A stretch of DNA of 55,653 bases from Bigelowiella natans CCMP2755. Its lineage: Eukaryota; Cercozoa; Chlorarachniophyceae. The translations under genes were made by a program, and so were the position numbers. Location of the stretch: positions 1 to 55,653 of the forward strand of contig ADNK01000880.1 of assembly GCA_000320545.1 (NCBI GenBank), read 5' to 3'. Every line of letters starts with the position of its first letter. Position 1 is the first letter of the stretch. Under the pieces are notes generated by a model. That model worked only from the letters and a program-made list of their open reading frames with translations, was not told where the DNA came from and did no database searches. Below, one piece after another: positions 34,648 to 47,295 of this stretch.

Positions 34648-35203
34648 AAGCAAATGGGCAACGCGCATCTTTTTCGAAATAATACCATGCCTTCACTTCT
34701 GATTGTATCACTTGAATTCCTGCATTCAAGTTATCAGAGACGGAGAAAGAGGGAGAGAGAGAGAGAAAGAGAGAGAGAGGAAGAGGAAGAGGAAGAGGAA
34801 AGAGAAACGTGATGGCGTAGCAATAATATCAAACTTTGTCCCGAGAACTCACTCCAAACACTGTAAATATACATTCCGTGATAACCCACACCCTCTCTCA
34901 GATTCGGTGCTCCCTTCGTTCTGGTTGGAACACTTTGTGCTATAAGGTAAATCAAGATGAATGCGAAAGTCTGCATCTCAGTTAGACGACCCCACCCCCT
35001 ATGTGTTTCTGTGCCCGAGAAGGAGAGAATACTATACATGCATATTATTCCGAAATCTTGGACCTTGATCTCCCCAAAAGGGAAAGAAGGAAAGCCAATC
35101 GTGATGGGGGACCTACTGATGGCTGCTAATCCTGTCTCTTCCTATTTTAAAGTCAAACTCTTGGGGCGATACTCACTTGTGTCACGGATAATTACCAGTA
35201 ACG

Positions 35204-35247
<44 letters not shown>

Positions 35248-35365
35248 ACACACACACACACACACATTTACACACACCCATGGATAGAGCAGAGTATGCA
35301 CACTTTTATCCCTGGAAAATAGTATCCTCAACGACGAAATTTTGGCTCTTTCCTACTCTCTCTCA

Positions 35366-35417
<52 letters not shown>

Positions 35418-37567
35418 GTGTGTGTATGTGTAGAGATACATCTCAGAGAAAGCTGTTTTGTATCATTTTTACGTAATCTGACATAGCAGAGACACAAAAT
35501 TTACCTGCATTTTCATGATTCCTTTCCTTGGGTTCGAAAGTTTGTTTTAATACATTCCGTATGAATGTAGATAGTGCTACTCTTACACCTACCCTACTCC
35601 TGTTACTACTACTACTACTACTACTACTACACTACTACGAAGCTGGTCTGTATTCCGACACCTTGCCACCAGCTTCATGTGCATCTTCGCCGGTGGTTTC
35701 GACTTCTACTTCATCATCAAGCTCAAGAGGTGTGTAATGCGTGCAAACCTTGATTGCTTTTGAAGGAAAGCGGCCCTTCATCTTACGCTTCTGCTTGGTT
35801 TTGACATCGTATTCACTAAGGGATTTCGTTTGCGCTCTCTCCCGATCCCACCCCCTCCCCCCATTCCTTAATTTCCCCCCTGTCGACCCTCTTGTATCCT
35901 GCTTCTCAGGATGCTCAGCGAGATCCGTCCGTCCAACCAGGAAGCAAGCAGCCAGCCAGGTGAGGGAAGGAAGAAGCTCGAAATTGATATTAGCCTAGTG
36001 CTGCTTTACATGTGTACCACGCATATATGCGAAGGACATGCCGCCAAACATCATGCGCTATGCTTGTACCGCGATGTGAGCTTGCGTGCGTCACGGCAAG
36101 CAGTTGTCTCACTGTGACAGCGAAATCTAACCGAACTTAGAAACACAAATGTCGTCCATTTTCCCTGTCTCTCTTCAACCCAGGATAACAATTGCTGCGT
36201 CTTGTTTTTTGGTATTGTCTGCAATAGATTCTCTCGCCAGAACTCAAGAACGGCTCACTAGAATTCTGTGCATCCTCGGCCCGATAACAGTGTAAGTAGC
36301 ATCAATCCTCTGCACGCTAGATTACCAGTAGGAAGGATGTAGAGGGGTGAACATCGTAAACGACGCACATACTTGAATCCATCTTTCCTTCCAAAGCCTT
36401 CTTTCTTTTCCATCCTTGTTCCCACGAAGAATCCAACCCTAGAATCTACGCTACTGGTCTTCCACCTGTTTGCGTGTTGTCAATCATCCATTCAATGGTG
36501 TGATTTTTTTCTTTCTTTCTTTCTTTCTTTCTTAGGCTTGGCATAATCTCGTGTGTGACTCTGGTGAGATCAACCCTCACTCAAAATCAATCGTATTCGG
36601 ATCTAATCGAAGACGACAACGAGCACTACACTGTCACGAAGGATATATTTCAGTAAGGCCATCACGTTACATCCCCCCCACCCCAAATATTAATTGTTCT
36701 ACGACAAACATGAGTACTATGTCGCACGCCCTTCCTTCTGGATGGTGAGATAGATATTGTGCTTCCCCTCTACCTCTATTTCGTTTGTCGATATTGTCGT
36801 CGTCTTGTGGTCGATGTTCTCGGTCTAATCTACGTCGTCTCGACCTCATCGGTCGGTCGTCGTGTGTTGCTGAAAGATTTTGGAGTATTCTCATGTTTGA
36901 GGCGTTCTTCATGTATTACGCGTGGGTGCCCCTTGACATACCAAACTTGGTAATATACGGATCGAACAGTGCATCCCCCCCCCCCCCCCACCCCCCCCCT
37001 CTCTCTCTCTCTCTGTGTGTGTGAGAGAGAGAGTTTATGTTGTTTCCTCCGTGAAGAAGAACACCTGGGAAGATGCATTAGTATGTGCTTAACGATACTG
37101 CGTACGATGTGCTGCGAGTAGTTTCCGCGATGGTCCCTGGGAAGCCTTGGGCTGTCTCGGATGAAGTTGAGCAGTAGGGACTTGCAGATAGCTCTCAAAT
37201 CTGACGGTGCGGATGATAATGTTGCGGAACGAAAACGTGGCGAGATAGAGTCCACCGATTAGATGATGATACTAGATAGGAGCGTGAAGATGGCTTATAT
37301 CTGATTATGTATTCATTCATCCTGATTTCTCTTCTCTCTTAGTCTCACTCTCTCTTACTCTCCTCTTTTCCAGCATCTTCAATAAATGATGTAGGATTCG
37401 AGAGCGGCACCAAAGAAAAGGATGATTACAAGGACATTGATGATGATGATAGCAGAGTAGTTTTTGATAGTTCATTGATGCGAGATGGCGGTGGAGGCAT
37501 GCTCAGAGTTCCTGACGAAGATGCTGACCGTGATGCCATTAGAAAGATGTCCAATGCGAGCGGGTGA
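34218..37567 (+). CDS. Multi-pass membrane protein, possibly 7TM-like (5' end unresolved)
   Basis: Exons with consistent phase: 34218-34301, 34545-34604, (uncertain exons in 34950-35200), 35643-35729, 35910-35959, 36228-36291, 36536-36652, 36877-36949, 37122-37206 and 37374-37567. Hydrophobic segments: GWQFFLFCSTFIVFLGSVGA; HLATSFMCIFAGGFDFYFII with basic KLKR after it; LTRILCILGPITVLGIISCV; and FWSILMFEAFFMYYAWVPLD. Between the last two is a polar loop, NQSYSDLIEDDNEHYTVTKD. The C-terminal tail is acidic and soluble (KDDYKDIDDDDSRVVFD) and ends at TGA 37565-37567. The arrangement of short helices joined by basic and polar loops could be that of a receptor or transporter, but I recognise no family signature. 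The start codon is not identified. Confidence 0.6.
35203..35275. repeat. (CA)n microsatellite
   Basis: An interrupted CA tract in the putative intron before exon 35643-35729 of the membrane-protein gene. A (TC)n tract follows at about 35383-35413. Confidence 0.9.
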
Positions 37568-38195
37568 AGAATGTATAAATGGAAGTAATATGAGCAGTTT
37601 CTACGTGTCAGATGACTCGACATGACACACCTGCCGGCGATGGTTCTCTGTACGTCAACACCAATTTGTGACGTACAGGCTTGTTGTATATTGCATCTCG
37701 CAAGTGATCGAATAACGTGTACGCACATGTGTCACATGCATGCAGCTAGACAGCCTGAGGTGTCAAGGACACTCATTAGCTGCGCACTCTGCTGCTGGTG
37801 CTGTGCTTGCGACATCGTTCTATCTCATTAATTTTCCATGCCCTTAGATGCATAATATATGTGATTTTTTATGCGCGTAAGTTTCATCTAGAACGAAAAG
37901 CATGGACATACCAGCAAAAATTTAATTTATTCATTACATCCGTCTCATATTAGCAATTCCATGTATAGCATCGTTGCAGAAACTAATAGGCACAACATAA
38001 GCGCTGTAGCCGCAGCTTTACACGGCTGCATAAGGATGACTATTAAAAAAAATGTAATTGTTTTCATTACATATCACCCGTCTCATACTAGCGAGTTCGC
38101 TAATGATCCTAGTTTTTGCAGAGTCCTGCCTTGTCTTTTGTTCGTGTAGTATGCATCGGTGATTGCCCTTCACACGGACCCGTGGTAGAGCTTGC
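37568..38195. other. Convergent intergenic gap
   Basis: Lies between two convergent stop codons. It is occupied mostly by copy C of the dispersed repeat. Confidence 0.6.
37910..38110 (+). repeat. Dispersed repeat family, copy C (about 1.5 monomers)
   Basis: ATTACATCCGTCTCATATTA at about 37933 recurs as ATTACATATCACCCGTCTCA at about 38066, a period near 135 bases. Between them lie GCAGAAACTAATAGGCACAA, AAGCGCTGTAGCCGCAGCTT and CATAAGGATGACTATTAAAA, all shared with copy B and, in reverse, copy E. Confidence 0.8.
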
Positions 38196-39853
38196 CTACA
38201 CCTTCGTTAGTATTGCTAGGAAGAGCCCACTAGTGTGGGAAGTTGCGGGGTCAAATCGTAAGGTGTGCCGCAGAAAACCAGCCTTCGGTCTGAATTTGTG
38301 CTCAACGGAAGTGGCGCCTTCCCCCCCTTTTGCTGGCATAGATGCAGCTTCGTCTTTCGGGAGGAGCAACGGCGGTGGGGGCAAGAGTCGAGCATCTTTG
38401 TGGGTGTCCAGCAGCCATTGAACAATGTCTTCATTTTGCGACCGGCAAAAGCTACAGGTGCTATACCTGAAGGAAACCGGGGTCAGTGGACGAGAGATGG
38501 TGAAGGGGAGGGATTGATAGAAAGAGTGAGCAGGAGAGGGGGAGAGAAAGAGAGACTACAGAGAATGAGGGGCGGCTGTGCAGCGCTATATTTCAGAACT
38601 CGGCACCCCTTTTGATAACAAGACTCTTCTGAACAGTGTTTCGGTATGTATGCTGCAGTGAACATCGATGGGTAAATGCTATCTGCCACTGTTTTGAGAT
38701 AAGGGCTGCAAGCAAACACCAGGGCTGCTGGCTTCTTCGTCGCCAAATAACCGTGAAGATTCAATGCATTAGATTCCATACGAATTATTATTCTGGGTAA
38801 AATTGGTAGATCAGGTTAGGTTAGTGTACACGAGCTTGCCGCCCCGTTGGAGGAGCCGAAACCCGTTCTTTAGCAGGCCACGCTGCAGCTCCTGGAGCTC
38901 CTTCATTCTTTTTGGATCAAGGACCTTCTCTGCGAACTTCTCCCAACGAGATTCACGGAACTTGAGCATGTGCTTCAGCGATCCGTCGTGCGTGCATTCT
39001 GCATCCACCAGGACCCGTTCGTAGCCCCCGTTGTTATTTCCCTGCGGCAACTGAGCCTGCGACTTGCTGATCGATTTGTCGTCTTCGTCGAGGACCTTCT
39101 CCTCCTCCTCCTCCTCCTCCTCCCCCCTCTCCTTCTCGGACATGTCGATGCTCGTGCTGCTGCAACATCTTGTAGTAGTAGTAGTAGTTGTTGTTGTTGT
39201 TGTTGTTTCATCGTCGTCGTCGCTGGTGGTGGTACGTCGTCGCTTGTTGCTCCTGTTGGACTCGTTGCTGTTCTTGCAATTGCTATCCCTTCCTATCGTT
39301 GCTGCCATTATTTTCTTGTTCTTATTCTTCTTCTTCTTCTTCGCGGCTTTCGGGTCGAAGCTGAGCCCTGTACTCTCGTCGACGTGCAGTATGCGGCAGT
39401 GGAGGATCGGCTCTCCGCTCGGTGGCAGGCCAAAACGGGCCCCGTCGCACAGGTAGAGACGCACGCCCATCACGCGGTATCTGTGCATAATTATACATCA
39501 TCTTTAACGCTGAGAACATCCGTACGGAGAACAGCACCATGCGAGCACGTGCGAAAGACGAGGTGACCTATAGCAACATACACGAGGAGCAATACACACA
39601 CACATACACACACACGTGCATACCAATATACAACTACTATTACCTCCACCGTTACTACTACTACTACTACTACTGCTGCTGCTGCTGTTACTACTACACA
39701 CTGGCAAAAGAGAACTTATCCTTGTACTACTTTCTTATGAGATTCCGACACGTGTTGAGCCTTTGTAGCGCCACGTCTACACCGGTTACCGATCCCCCCC
39801 TCACTGATGGGTATATGATAGTGGTGGTGTGGGAAGGAGAGAAATGTTGATTG

Positions 39854-39937
<84 letters not shown>

Positions 39938-41250
39938 GTAAGAGGGAGAGGAGGGGGGGAGGGTAATATCACAGTGATACATGAAGGAAAATATATATGT
40001 ATTACAACCTGTTGTAGGAGCAATGGATGATGGCTTGTTTCTGCCGTTCTCTCCCTCTTCTTCCTGTTGGCCCCTTTGTGGTAACAACAACACAGCAGGC
40101 TTTCCCTGGCTCGCTACAGCTTCGGCAATCATGCAAAGCTTAGCTCCTGGCGCGCAACACAGATCAAGCGCATGCATTCTTACAGCAGAGTAGTAGTAGG
40201 AACAAATAAGGGGAAGGAGGGGGGGGGGAGGAAATGAAGGATGAGGGAAGGAAAAGAAGGTACACTCAACTCGTTATTTCGCAGTGGTGATTGTTGCCGT
40301 CGTCGTATTTATCATCATCATCATTTTCTGCAGTCCGCTAGAATGATCATCTCTTTCAATCCAACCCTTGCTTGAGGTCGAGAGCGTGCACCGCGAAGGC
40401 GGATGCAAGATCAATTCCGAAGAGCTTGCCGCTCTTATACCCTGACGTCCCGTGTAGGCCCCTTGCAAGGCGGAACCAACACACGCACACGCACACACCA
40501 CATATACACACATCACATACACAGTCACAACCATATGAAATCATAGCCAACGGAGAGGGAGGGGTCAGGGGGTCAGGGGTGGCATGCTACTATCCCCTCT
40601 CCTCTCCTCTACCTTTCCTCGGCAAGTTGATAGATTCCAGGAAGGGGCGTTCTCTCGAGCGTTGTCCCAAGCTCAGACTCGATTTCCTGCCAGAGAGGAG
40701 GGTGGAGGGTGCGAAGACGAAAATCAGGATACAGACAGGCAGAATCGCAATGTGGGATGATTTAAGAATCTTGCAAATGACATGGCTACTGTTTTTACTA
40801 CTATTTCCAACGGTAGATGTAGACAGAGAACACAGAAGTGAATTTTTCTTCTACTTACCTTGATGTCCTCCTCTGCCAGGTTCGCCTTCTTCAAGACTCG
40901 AACAAAGCGAGGTACAACAGGTGCGTTATTATCGTACACGCTGACGGGTATGTCATTTTTGCGCAGGAATGCCCGCATCTTCTCTGGGAGGTCAGTAAGC
41001 GTGGTGTCCTTCTCTTTCACATACTGAACATACACCGCTTGGCATCAATAGAGGATGTTTGTGGAGGAAGAGATAGAAGTCTTGGACGACAACATTTGTT
41101 TTAGAAACGAAAAATGGCGGTGTGTTGAGAAAGGAGCGAAATTCAGTGAGTGCTATGCTTGTTGCAGCATGCCTTTTGCTCGCCTTGTCCGTTAGCACCG
41201 CTCGTTCTGATGGAGTGATCCGTCAGCGGAGGAGGAGGGGTGGTAGCCAT
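38196..41250 (-). CDS. NSUN-family RNA (cytosine-C5) methyltransferase
   Basis: SAM-dependent m5C methyltransferase of the NOP2/Sun family acting on rRNA or tRNA. Exons: 41250-41199, 41037-40859, 40686-40613, 40461-40366, 40178-40092, 39799-39731, 39480-38830 and 38466-38196. All phases close, 492 aa. Motifs: KSGKLFGIDLASAFAVHALD; motif I LDLCCAPGAKL; motif II VTGVDVALQRLNTCRNL; VRLYLCDGARFG; motif IV VLVDAECTHDGSLKHML (the release-step Cys sits in ECT rather than the usual PCT); LLKNGFRLLQRGGKLV; motif VI YSTCSFCRSQNEDIV with the catalytic Cys in TCS; and C-terminus TLRFDPATSHTSGLFLAI. A low-complexity insert of about 110 residues (Lys, Thr and Glu runs) lies between the DGARFG motif and motif IV. 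The short first exon (MATTPPPPLTD) is the least certain, because a plus-strand candidate exon overlaps it. Confidence 0.93.
39857..39936. repeat. Compound (CA)n(GA)n microsatellite
   Basis: Lies in an intron of the NSUN gene. In the sense of the gene it is a (TC)n(TG)n tract. Confidence 0.95.
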
Positions 41251-41302
41251 GATGATGAGGAAGAAGAAAACGATGTGCAGAAATATTGCCAAGACAGCAG
41301 AG
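41155..41302 (+). CDS. Candidate first exon of a small secreted protein
   Basis: The ATG at 41155 opens MLVAACLLLALSVSTARSDG, a textbook signal peptide (short n-region, Leu/Ala core, small residues before a likely cleavage near STA/RS). Next comes a basic then acidic stretch, RQRRRRGGSHDDEEEENDVQ. A GTTCCT donor after AGCAGAG is possible, otherwise the frame stops at 41310. No phase-compatible next exon could be fixed. It overlaps the proposed first exon of the NSUN gene on the other strand, so one of the two may be wrong. Confidence 0.35.
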
Positions 41303-42673
41303 GTTCCTGAGTATTTTGTGGAAGCAGGCTCTTGATACCGGTGATGAGCGCATGATGTGTCTATGTGTGAGTATTGGAGTATTTTGAGTCGTCATTCGTG
41401 TGTCAATGCGTCCACGCGTGTGTCTGCGTGGGTGCCTTCGTGTGCGTACGACAAACCCGAGGAGAAGACGCGAGTATGAATGATGGAGCCCGTTTAGTTT
41501 CACAGTGCAGCGGGGGCCAGTGGTTGCCCCGCTGCTGCAAATAAATGAAGGAAACGTCCAAAGGCGCCGCACCCCCAGTTCTGTTTTGCTTCGGTGCACT
41601 GCTTTCCTTCGAAGAAGTCGAGCGCAGACAGAGCGCCCGTTCGTTCTTCCGAGCCCCTCCCCCGTTGACACCTACGAAAGGAGCATGGGCGGGACTTGAT
41701 TCTTCCTCGGAGCAAGCAGCTTGTGATTTGGGTAATGGAGTCGCATCAACGACCACTTCGATCACCGTACTTGGTCAAAAATATATACCCAGTTAATCCT
41801 AAGTAGTATGCACATGTATATAAATATTTTTCCATATGCATACCTGCACATACATGTAACACATCACTATCCGAGGACCTCCTTTCTTCCAGAATAAATA
41901 TCGAAAACAAAGAAGAGACAACCAGCTCGTTATTTCTCTTTGTTAGATCTAGATCCGTGTATTATCCAGTTCATTTTTTCCACGTCCCCTTTTTTTACCC
42001 GCATATTATTGTTATTGTTGTATTTTTATCAGGACGAAGCTCTCCGAGAAAGGAGAAGCAGGAATTATTAAAGACCGTGGAACTTCCAGAATGATGTGGA
42101 GAGAGCATAACGTACTTCTATGGTAAAAAAGATCCTGCGACACAAAAAAAGCTTGTCGCCGTCTAAAATTCCCGACACCTGATCATTAATATTCCCGGAA
42201 ACGCATGGCGGTTGAGGTGAGGTTGGGGGCGGGAAGAGCTTAGGTGGGGTGGATGGGAATCAGTGGGAAATTGAGAACAGATTTAGCTGGGATATAATAT
42301 TATATGTATTTAAGAAAAATGATGCCTATCCCCCTCGCTTTCGACAAGGATGTGAATGAAGACTGGTTGTCTCCGCTCAAAAGATATGCTCCATTAAATC
42401 AGTGCATTGCACCAAGAAGAGTAACATCGTTTTCAGAAAGAAACAGTTACTTGCCTAGAGCGGAAGACATGTGTTCTCTCTACACCTTAAATCTCTTGAC
42501 TTGTTTTTGGGTTTTTTCCAAGCAGACGGCCCTACGAACTGCAGAGTAGCACACGGGCGAACGAACCAACGAGACAATTTCTCTCCACGGGCAGGAAGTC
42601 TGACTGATATCATAAGCTTTGGACACCGATTTGAAATAGGAGTTTGCTCCCCAACTGCACTGATACGACCACG
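41303..42673. other. Unassigned stretch with a GC-rich open frame
   Basis: A plus-strand frame with a real ATG (41545-41796, 83 aa, starting MKETSKGAAPPVLFCFGALL) and an overlapping minus-strand frame (41403-41765) are both open in a GC-rich patch. Neither shows family similarity that I recognise. The remainder, 41800-42670, is AT-rich with no clear gene. Confidence 0.3.
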
Positions 42674-43315
42674 ATGGAACACAAGAAGTTTAATGACGGG
42701 GAGGACGACGAGATGATAAATTTAGCCTCTGGAGCCGATCTAGACGTGCTCGAGTTAGTTGAGGAGGAGGATGAAGGAACAGATGGAGAAGGAGAAGAAG
42801 ATGAAGAAGAAGAAGAAAAAAGAGGAGGAGAAAAAGATGATAATGAGGATGATGACGATGATGATGATAGTGATGAAGACGGAGAACACGCACGCAGTTC
42901 ACGCTCCCAAAGTGATGAATCAGCAGAAAGCAAGGAGGGGGGGGGGGGACAATTCCGCTCTGATACGAAGCGGAATGAAGAAAAGGTGGAAGGAGATAGA
43001 AGGAATAGACCTCCTCGAATCACTGTACCTGACAAGCTAGCAAAACCACTTCCCAAGATTCCGATTACAGCGATGGGAAACCTAGACGAAATCAGAGATG
43101 AGGTACAGCGGTTCGCAGACACGTGGCAGAGCAAGCTAGAGGCCATGTCCGAAGGGGTCAGGGACACCGAGGAAGCTCGAAAAATCACCGAGTTAACCAA
43201 CGTAAGAATAACAGCGAAGAAGAAGAGTTGTACTCCAAAAGAATTACATCGTGGGAATGGTGGGGACGCTTGATGTTAACGGTGTCGCAGAGCTTTCCAA
43301 AACTACGATTTTCGG

Positions 43316-43366
<51 letters not shown>

Positions 43367-45589
43367 ATCCGGTGGGCATAAACCCTAGCCACCCGCTTAC
43401 ATGAATGACTTGTTTGTCTTCCCAGTGGATTGTTAAAGTATGCGAGCGCGGATCGTCATCGTCTCCAAAGCGAGTGACAGGCAAAAGTCTGAACAGCATC
43501 CAGAACAGCTTCGCTCATTTTAAGACAAAACTGGACGAAAGTATGTCCGTGCTGATGACAAAAGCGAAGGATTCTTCCGACCGCGACGCTACCTCCATCC
43601 TCAAGGATATCCGGAGCCGATTTAGAAATCTAACCTCGCATGTCGAGAAGGTACTTTGAGCTGTGCGTCGTCGTGTGGTTTTTTATATCACGTTACCATT
43701 TCGTTGTGGCCTTTCTTCCCGTCATTGTCTCTACCGCGACTGCAAGATTTCTCACAGTGGATTGATTGATTGCTCTGTTCGTTTGTCCGTTACAATCATT
43801 CTGAAGAAGGCGACTGTGGATCTATGTGATTTAGCCCTTACTTTTAACCCCATTCTCAGGTGGCGAAGCGCGTGTGGGAGGATCCAGTGGTGAGCTCTGC
43901 CATGAAAAAAGCCAAGAAGTCCGTCGGGAAGGTGATGGGGAAGAAGAGGCTGCACTCAATGGGAAGGCACATCCGCAAGATCTCGACGAGTCTAATGAAC
44001 GGAATCAACGTGGCCACATCGAAGGGCAACATGGCCATGCAGACGGTGCTGGCGGCTTCCAAACTCCAGGCGTTCGAGCACAAGATCAAGACCAGATATC
44101 ACAAAGTCAAGAGGGACGTCAAGCAGACCCTTCTCGCACATATGGAGGCCAGCGTAAGAAGAGGGGGGAATGGGGGGGAGAGGGGGGGAGAGAGAGTCAA
44201 ATTGAGAGGGGAGAGACGTCGAACCTTTGAACATTGGCAGCTCCTACTACTAGTTTCGAGGGTGAGAATGATGATGACGGTGATGATGAATGAGCGATCA
44301 TGGATGGAGACAGAGCCATCGCATAACATAGCCCGTACACCCCCCTCCTCGCTATACAGGTGCGCGACCTCGCCCTGATCCAGCAGGGTGGCAACGTAGC
44401 TGCAAATTTGAAATCATATGACTTCATCCCTTTCGTGGTGACGCCCATCCTCCTGAGCCTGATCAAATACTCCACGCTTATAAACCTGGTCGCCGCGATT
44501 CTCTATACTTTGATCATTCTGTGCCTCCTTGCCTTCGACTCCGAGGATGCCTGCGACGGTATTATACTTGATTCACCACAGTGTCGCCGTTGTTGTCGTG
44601 CTGGTTTCTCTTGTCGTGCCAATGGTAGTAAGGAAAGAAGGCGCCACCGATCTCGCGCGCGCGTGTGCGTGTGTGTGTATGTTTGTGTGTTGACCTCATC
44701 TTCTCCTCCCATCCCCCCTCCTTGGCGACTGGCAGACGGGATTCAGTTTTGGTTCGGGTTTAAAATGTGCTTGGAGACTATGTCGGCAATCTGCTTGTTC
44801 TGGACGCTAATGCTGGTGCGAGCATGGGAAAAGCGCTACGAGGCGTCGTTCGCAATGGCAGAGTCCAGAGGAAATGATATGATGGATGCTGGGAAGGGGG
44901 AGGAAAGCAACGAAGTCATCCAGTTCAAGATCGACCACATGATTCACCAGGGCAAGGACTCTCTGGAGACCTTCCGCGCGGTTGTGCCTCTTTCTTCAGA
45001 TCGTGATGATGATAAATAAATACTAGTAGCCCAAGAAGAACCAATCACAACTATGATCGGGGGAAGGATGCTAATCTGTATGAAATGCGCTCCCTTAGGG
45101 GATCATGATGGTGATGGCGATGTTGGCGGAGATATGATGACATATTTGTATCTAAATCCTAAATAAATATATTCAGGTAACGAACAGTGTGTCCTGGTAT
45201 TGCATCAAGCTGCTCGTGCTCATCACAGTCTTCTACGACATCGGCGCCATCTACATGGCGAACGCCCGCCATTGTGCCGAGTGTGGGGCGACGGTAAATA
45301 GCGACACTAGCCAGCCGAGGAGGAGATGATGATAACAACGAAGATGTTGCGACTAAACTTTGGAATAATGCTACGAAGAATAAACTTATTCTCCACTGTA
45401 TTGGCAGGTCATTGAATTTGGGGTGTATGTCTGGAGTTTCTGGATTGTTACCACGCTGATGTATCGTTGCGGCATCATTGTGTGGAACATATGGTTCTTG
45501 TGCCTTAAGGTGCGACAACGTGCTACATACGTATAAAAGGGAAGTTGTAGCTGTAGTTGGCACGCAATATCGATCTCAGAATACTACTG

Positions 45590-45624
<35 letters not shown>

Positions 45625-47295
45625 ACTACTTCTATTTATTACTATTAGAACTATTATTTACACTGTGTTATCGTAATTTTTTAGTGCCAGTGCTGTCGCA
45701 AGAAAGTGTTAGCTTCCGCGGATGGATGGGACGAGTACATCGGAATAGGTGATAATAAACACTTAATCATGTATCTGTCTACTCTTCCTCCTCCTCCCTT
45801 ATGGCAAGGGCTATCCCTCGTCCCGTCCACCTTCATGGGGGCCAATGATAATGCCTTTTTTTAATTTCGCTTCAAGGTCTTGTGTGCTGCAAACATCAGC
45901 TGTGATGCCTTAAAGAGAACGGCACACCATGCACGTCATGTGCCCATTTTTACTAAATCACTCAATTGTCCGTGTCCGTGTCCGTCTCTTCCTCGTTTGT
46001 GTCTTTGGCTCCTTCGTTCCCCCCCTTTCATCCTCCCCTTCTCCTACCACAGGAATCTGCTCGTATCTGTGCCAAAAGGTCCTCTTTCTAGATATACTCC
46101 CCTCAACATCACGCAGCAGCGCCCAGGCCAAAAAGATAAAGAAGCTGATGAAGGAGCAGATGAATGCGCTGCAGAGGTGGTGATATTGTGATAATATTTC
46201 CGAGCGACGACCTTCAGGAAAACTCTTACTTGGATATGTATATATTCTGACAATTACATGCAGTTGTTCTCCCCCCTCTCTCTCTCTCTCTCTCCCTCTC
46301 TCTCTGTGTGTGACGCGCCTGTGTTTGGTGTTGACTATCAGATATAACGATATTGAGAACAAGATACGCAAGCTAAAATTAGAGATCAGGCAAAATGAGA
46401 GAAAGGCTGTTTTCTCGGTTTGTCGTTTGTAGATGTGTTGGCGAAGGCGATGATGATGATTATGATGATGATTATCATAATGACAGAGCTGCTGCTGCTG
46501 CTGATGATGATGATGATCGATCTGCTCATAAAAATTTCCCATCTACTAAATCTATGCTAACGCATGCACACACATATACAAACGTACATATTATCCTCGG
46601 GTCATTACTGCTCTTTGCGTCCTCGCAGGGTGAGGTGAAGCAGAACGACGCCCAATCATCCCCATTACACTCTCCCAATAGCCCAGCTGCGCGAGGAATG
46701 GCAGGGTGATAGGATACACAATAGAGATCGAGGGGGAGGAGGGGGGGGGGGGGGGAGCGCATGATAAAGCCAACAAACTGCGAAAAAACTTCCATCCACG
46801 TCCATCTCCTCATCGACTTCATCATGCTTCTCCTATGATGGTAATTGATGCGTCTGGTCCTCCTCTTTCTTATACACAGAAAAGTAGGCCTTACTCAGCG
46901 GGAACTTGGCGAGTTTTCATCCGTCATGAACAGGGCCAATGAGACGGTAGTATTTGTTGAAAATAGCAGTAGTAGTAGGAGCAGTGGTGTGTGTCATCAA
47001 CATCGTGAACATCAAGGTTAGTCGCCGTTGTCATTTAATCCGGGAGATTGCGTGATGAGGAATATCTTGTTGATAATTATCATCATCATTATCTCACCAT
47101 CGACATCGCTGTTATCATTCGCTGTTATTATCATCATCACATTGTACACTATTCCGACCACTGTATAAATATCGTCATCGCTACCATTAGATATTGGAGG
47201 AGTTCGAAGGAGTAAGCGGTCGTAGCGCATTTGATGCCAAGCGCGGCGACAAAAAACTTATGGCCAAAAGGCGGGTGGACAGAAAGAACATATGA
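42674..47295 (+). CDS. Uncharacterised four-to-five-pass membrane protein with acidic N-terminus
   Basis: Exons: 42674-43201, 43426-43650, 43860-44153, 44360-44558, 44736-44980, 45177-45293, 45408-45509, 45685-45748, 46053-46176, 46342-46417, 46629-46705, 46880-46946 and 47191-47295. All phases close, about 740 aa. An in-frame TGA lies just upstream of ATG 42674. The first 100 residues are highly acidic. Next come amphipathic, coiled-coil-like helices (NLDEIRDEVQRFADTWQSKL, SFAHFKTKLDESMSVLMTKA) and a basic region. Membrane segments: FIPFVVTPILLSLIKYSTLI, LVAAILYTLIILCLLAF, MSAICLFWTLMLVRAWEKRY, WYCIKLLVLITVFYDIGAIY, and GVYVWSFWIVTTLMYRCGII with its extension VWNIWFLCL. A Cys motif (HCAECG, then CQCCRKK) flanks the last segments, perhaps binding metal or forming disulfides. 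The C-terminal tail is Lys-rich coiled coil (KKIKKLMKEQMNALQRYNDI). I recognise no family. Confidence 0.75.

Noticed and set aside
35203-35275. CRISPR-like or tandem array appearance of regularly spaced CA blocks
   Set aside because: It is a simple interrupted dinucleotide microsatellite in a eukaryotic intron, with no spacers.
38170-38270. tRNA-derived SINE-like sequence (TGGTAGAGCTTG resembling an A box, GGGTCAAATCG resembling a B box)
   Set aside because: The segment is the antisense of the last NSUN exon. The minus strand encodes TLRFDPATSHTSGLFLAI in frame to the stop at 38196, a conserved NSUN C-terminus, so the box similarity is chance.
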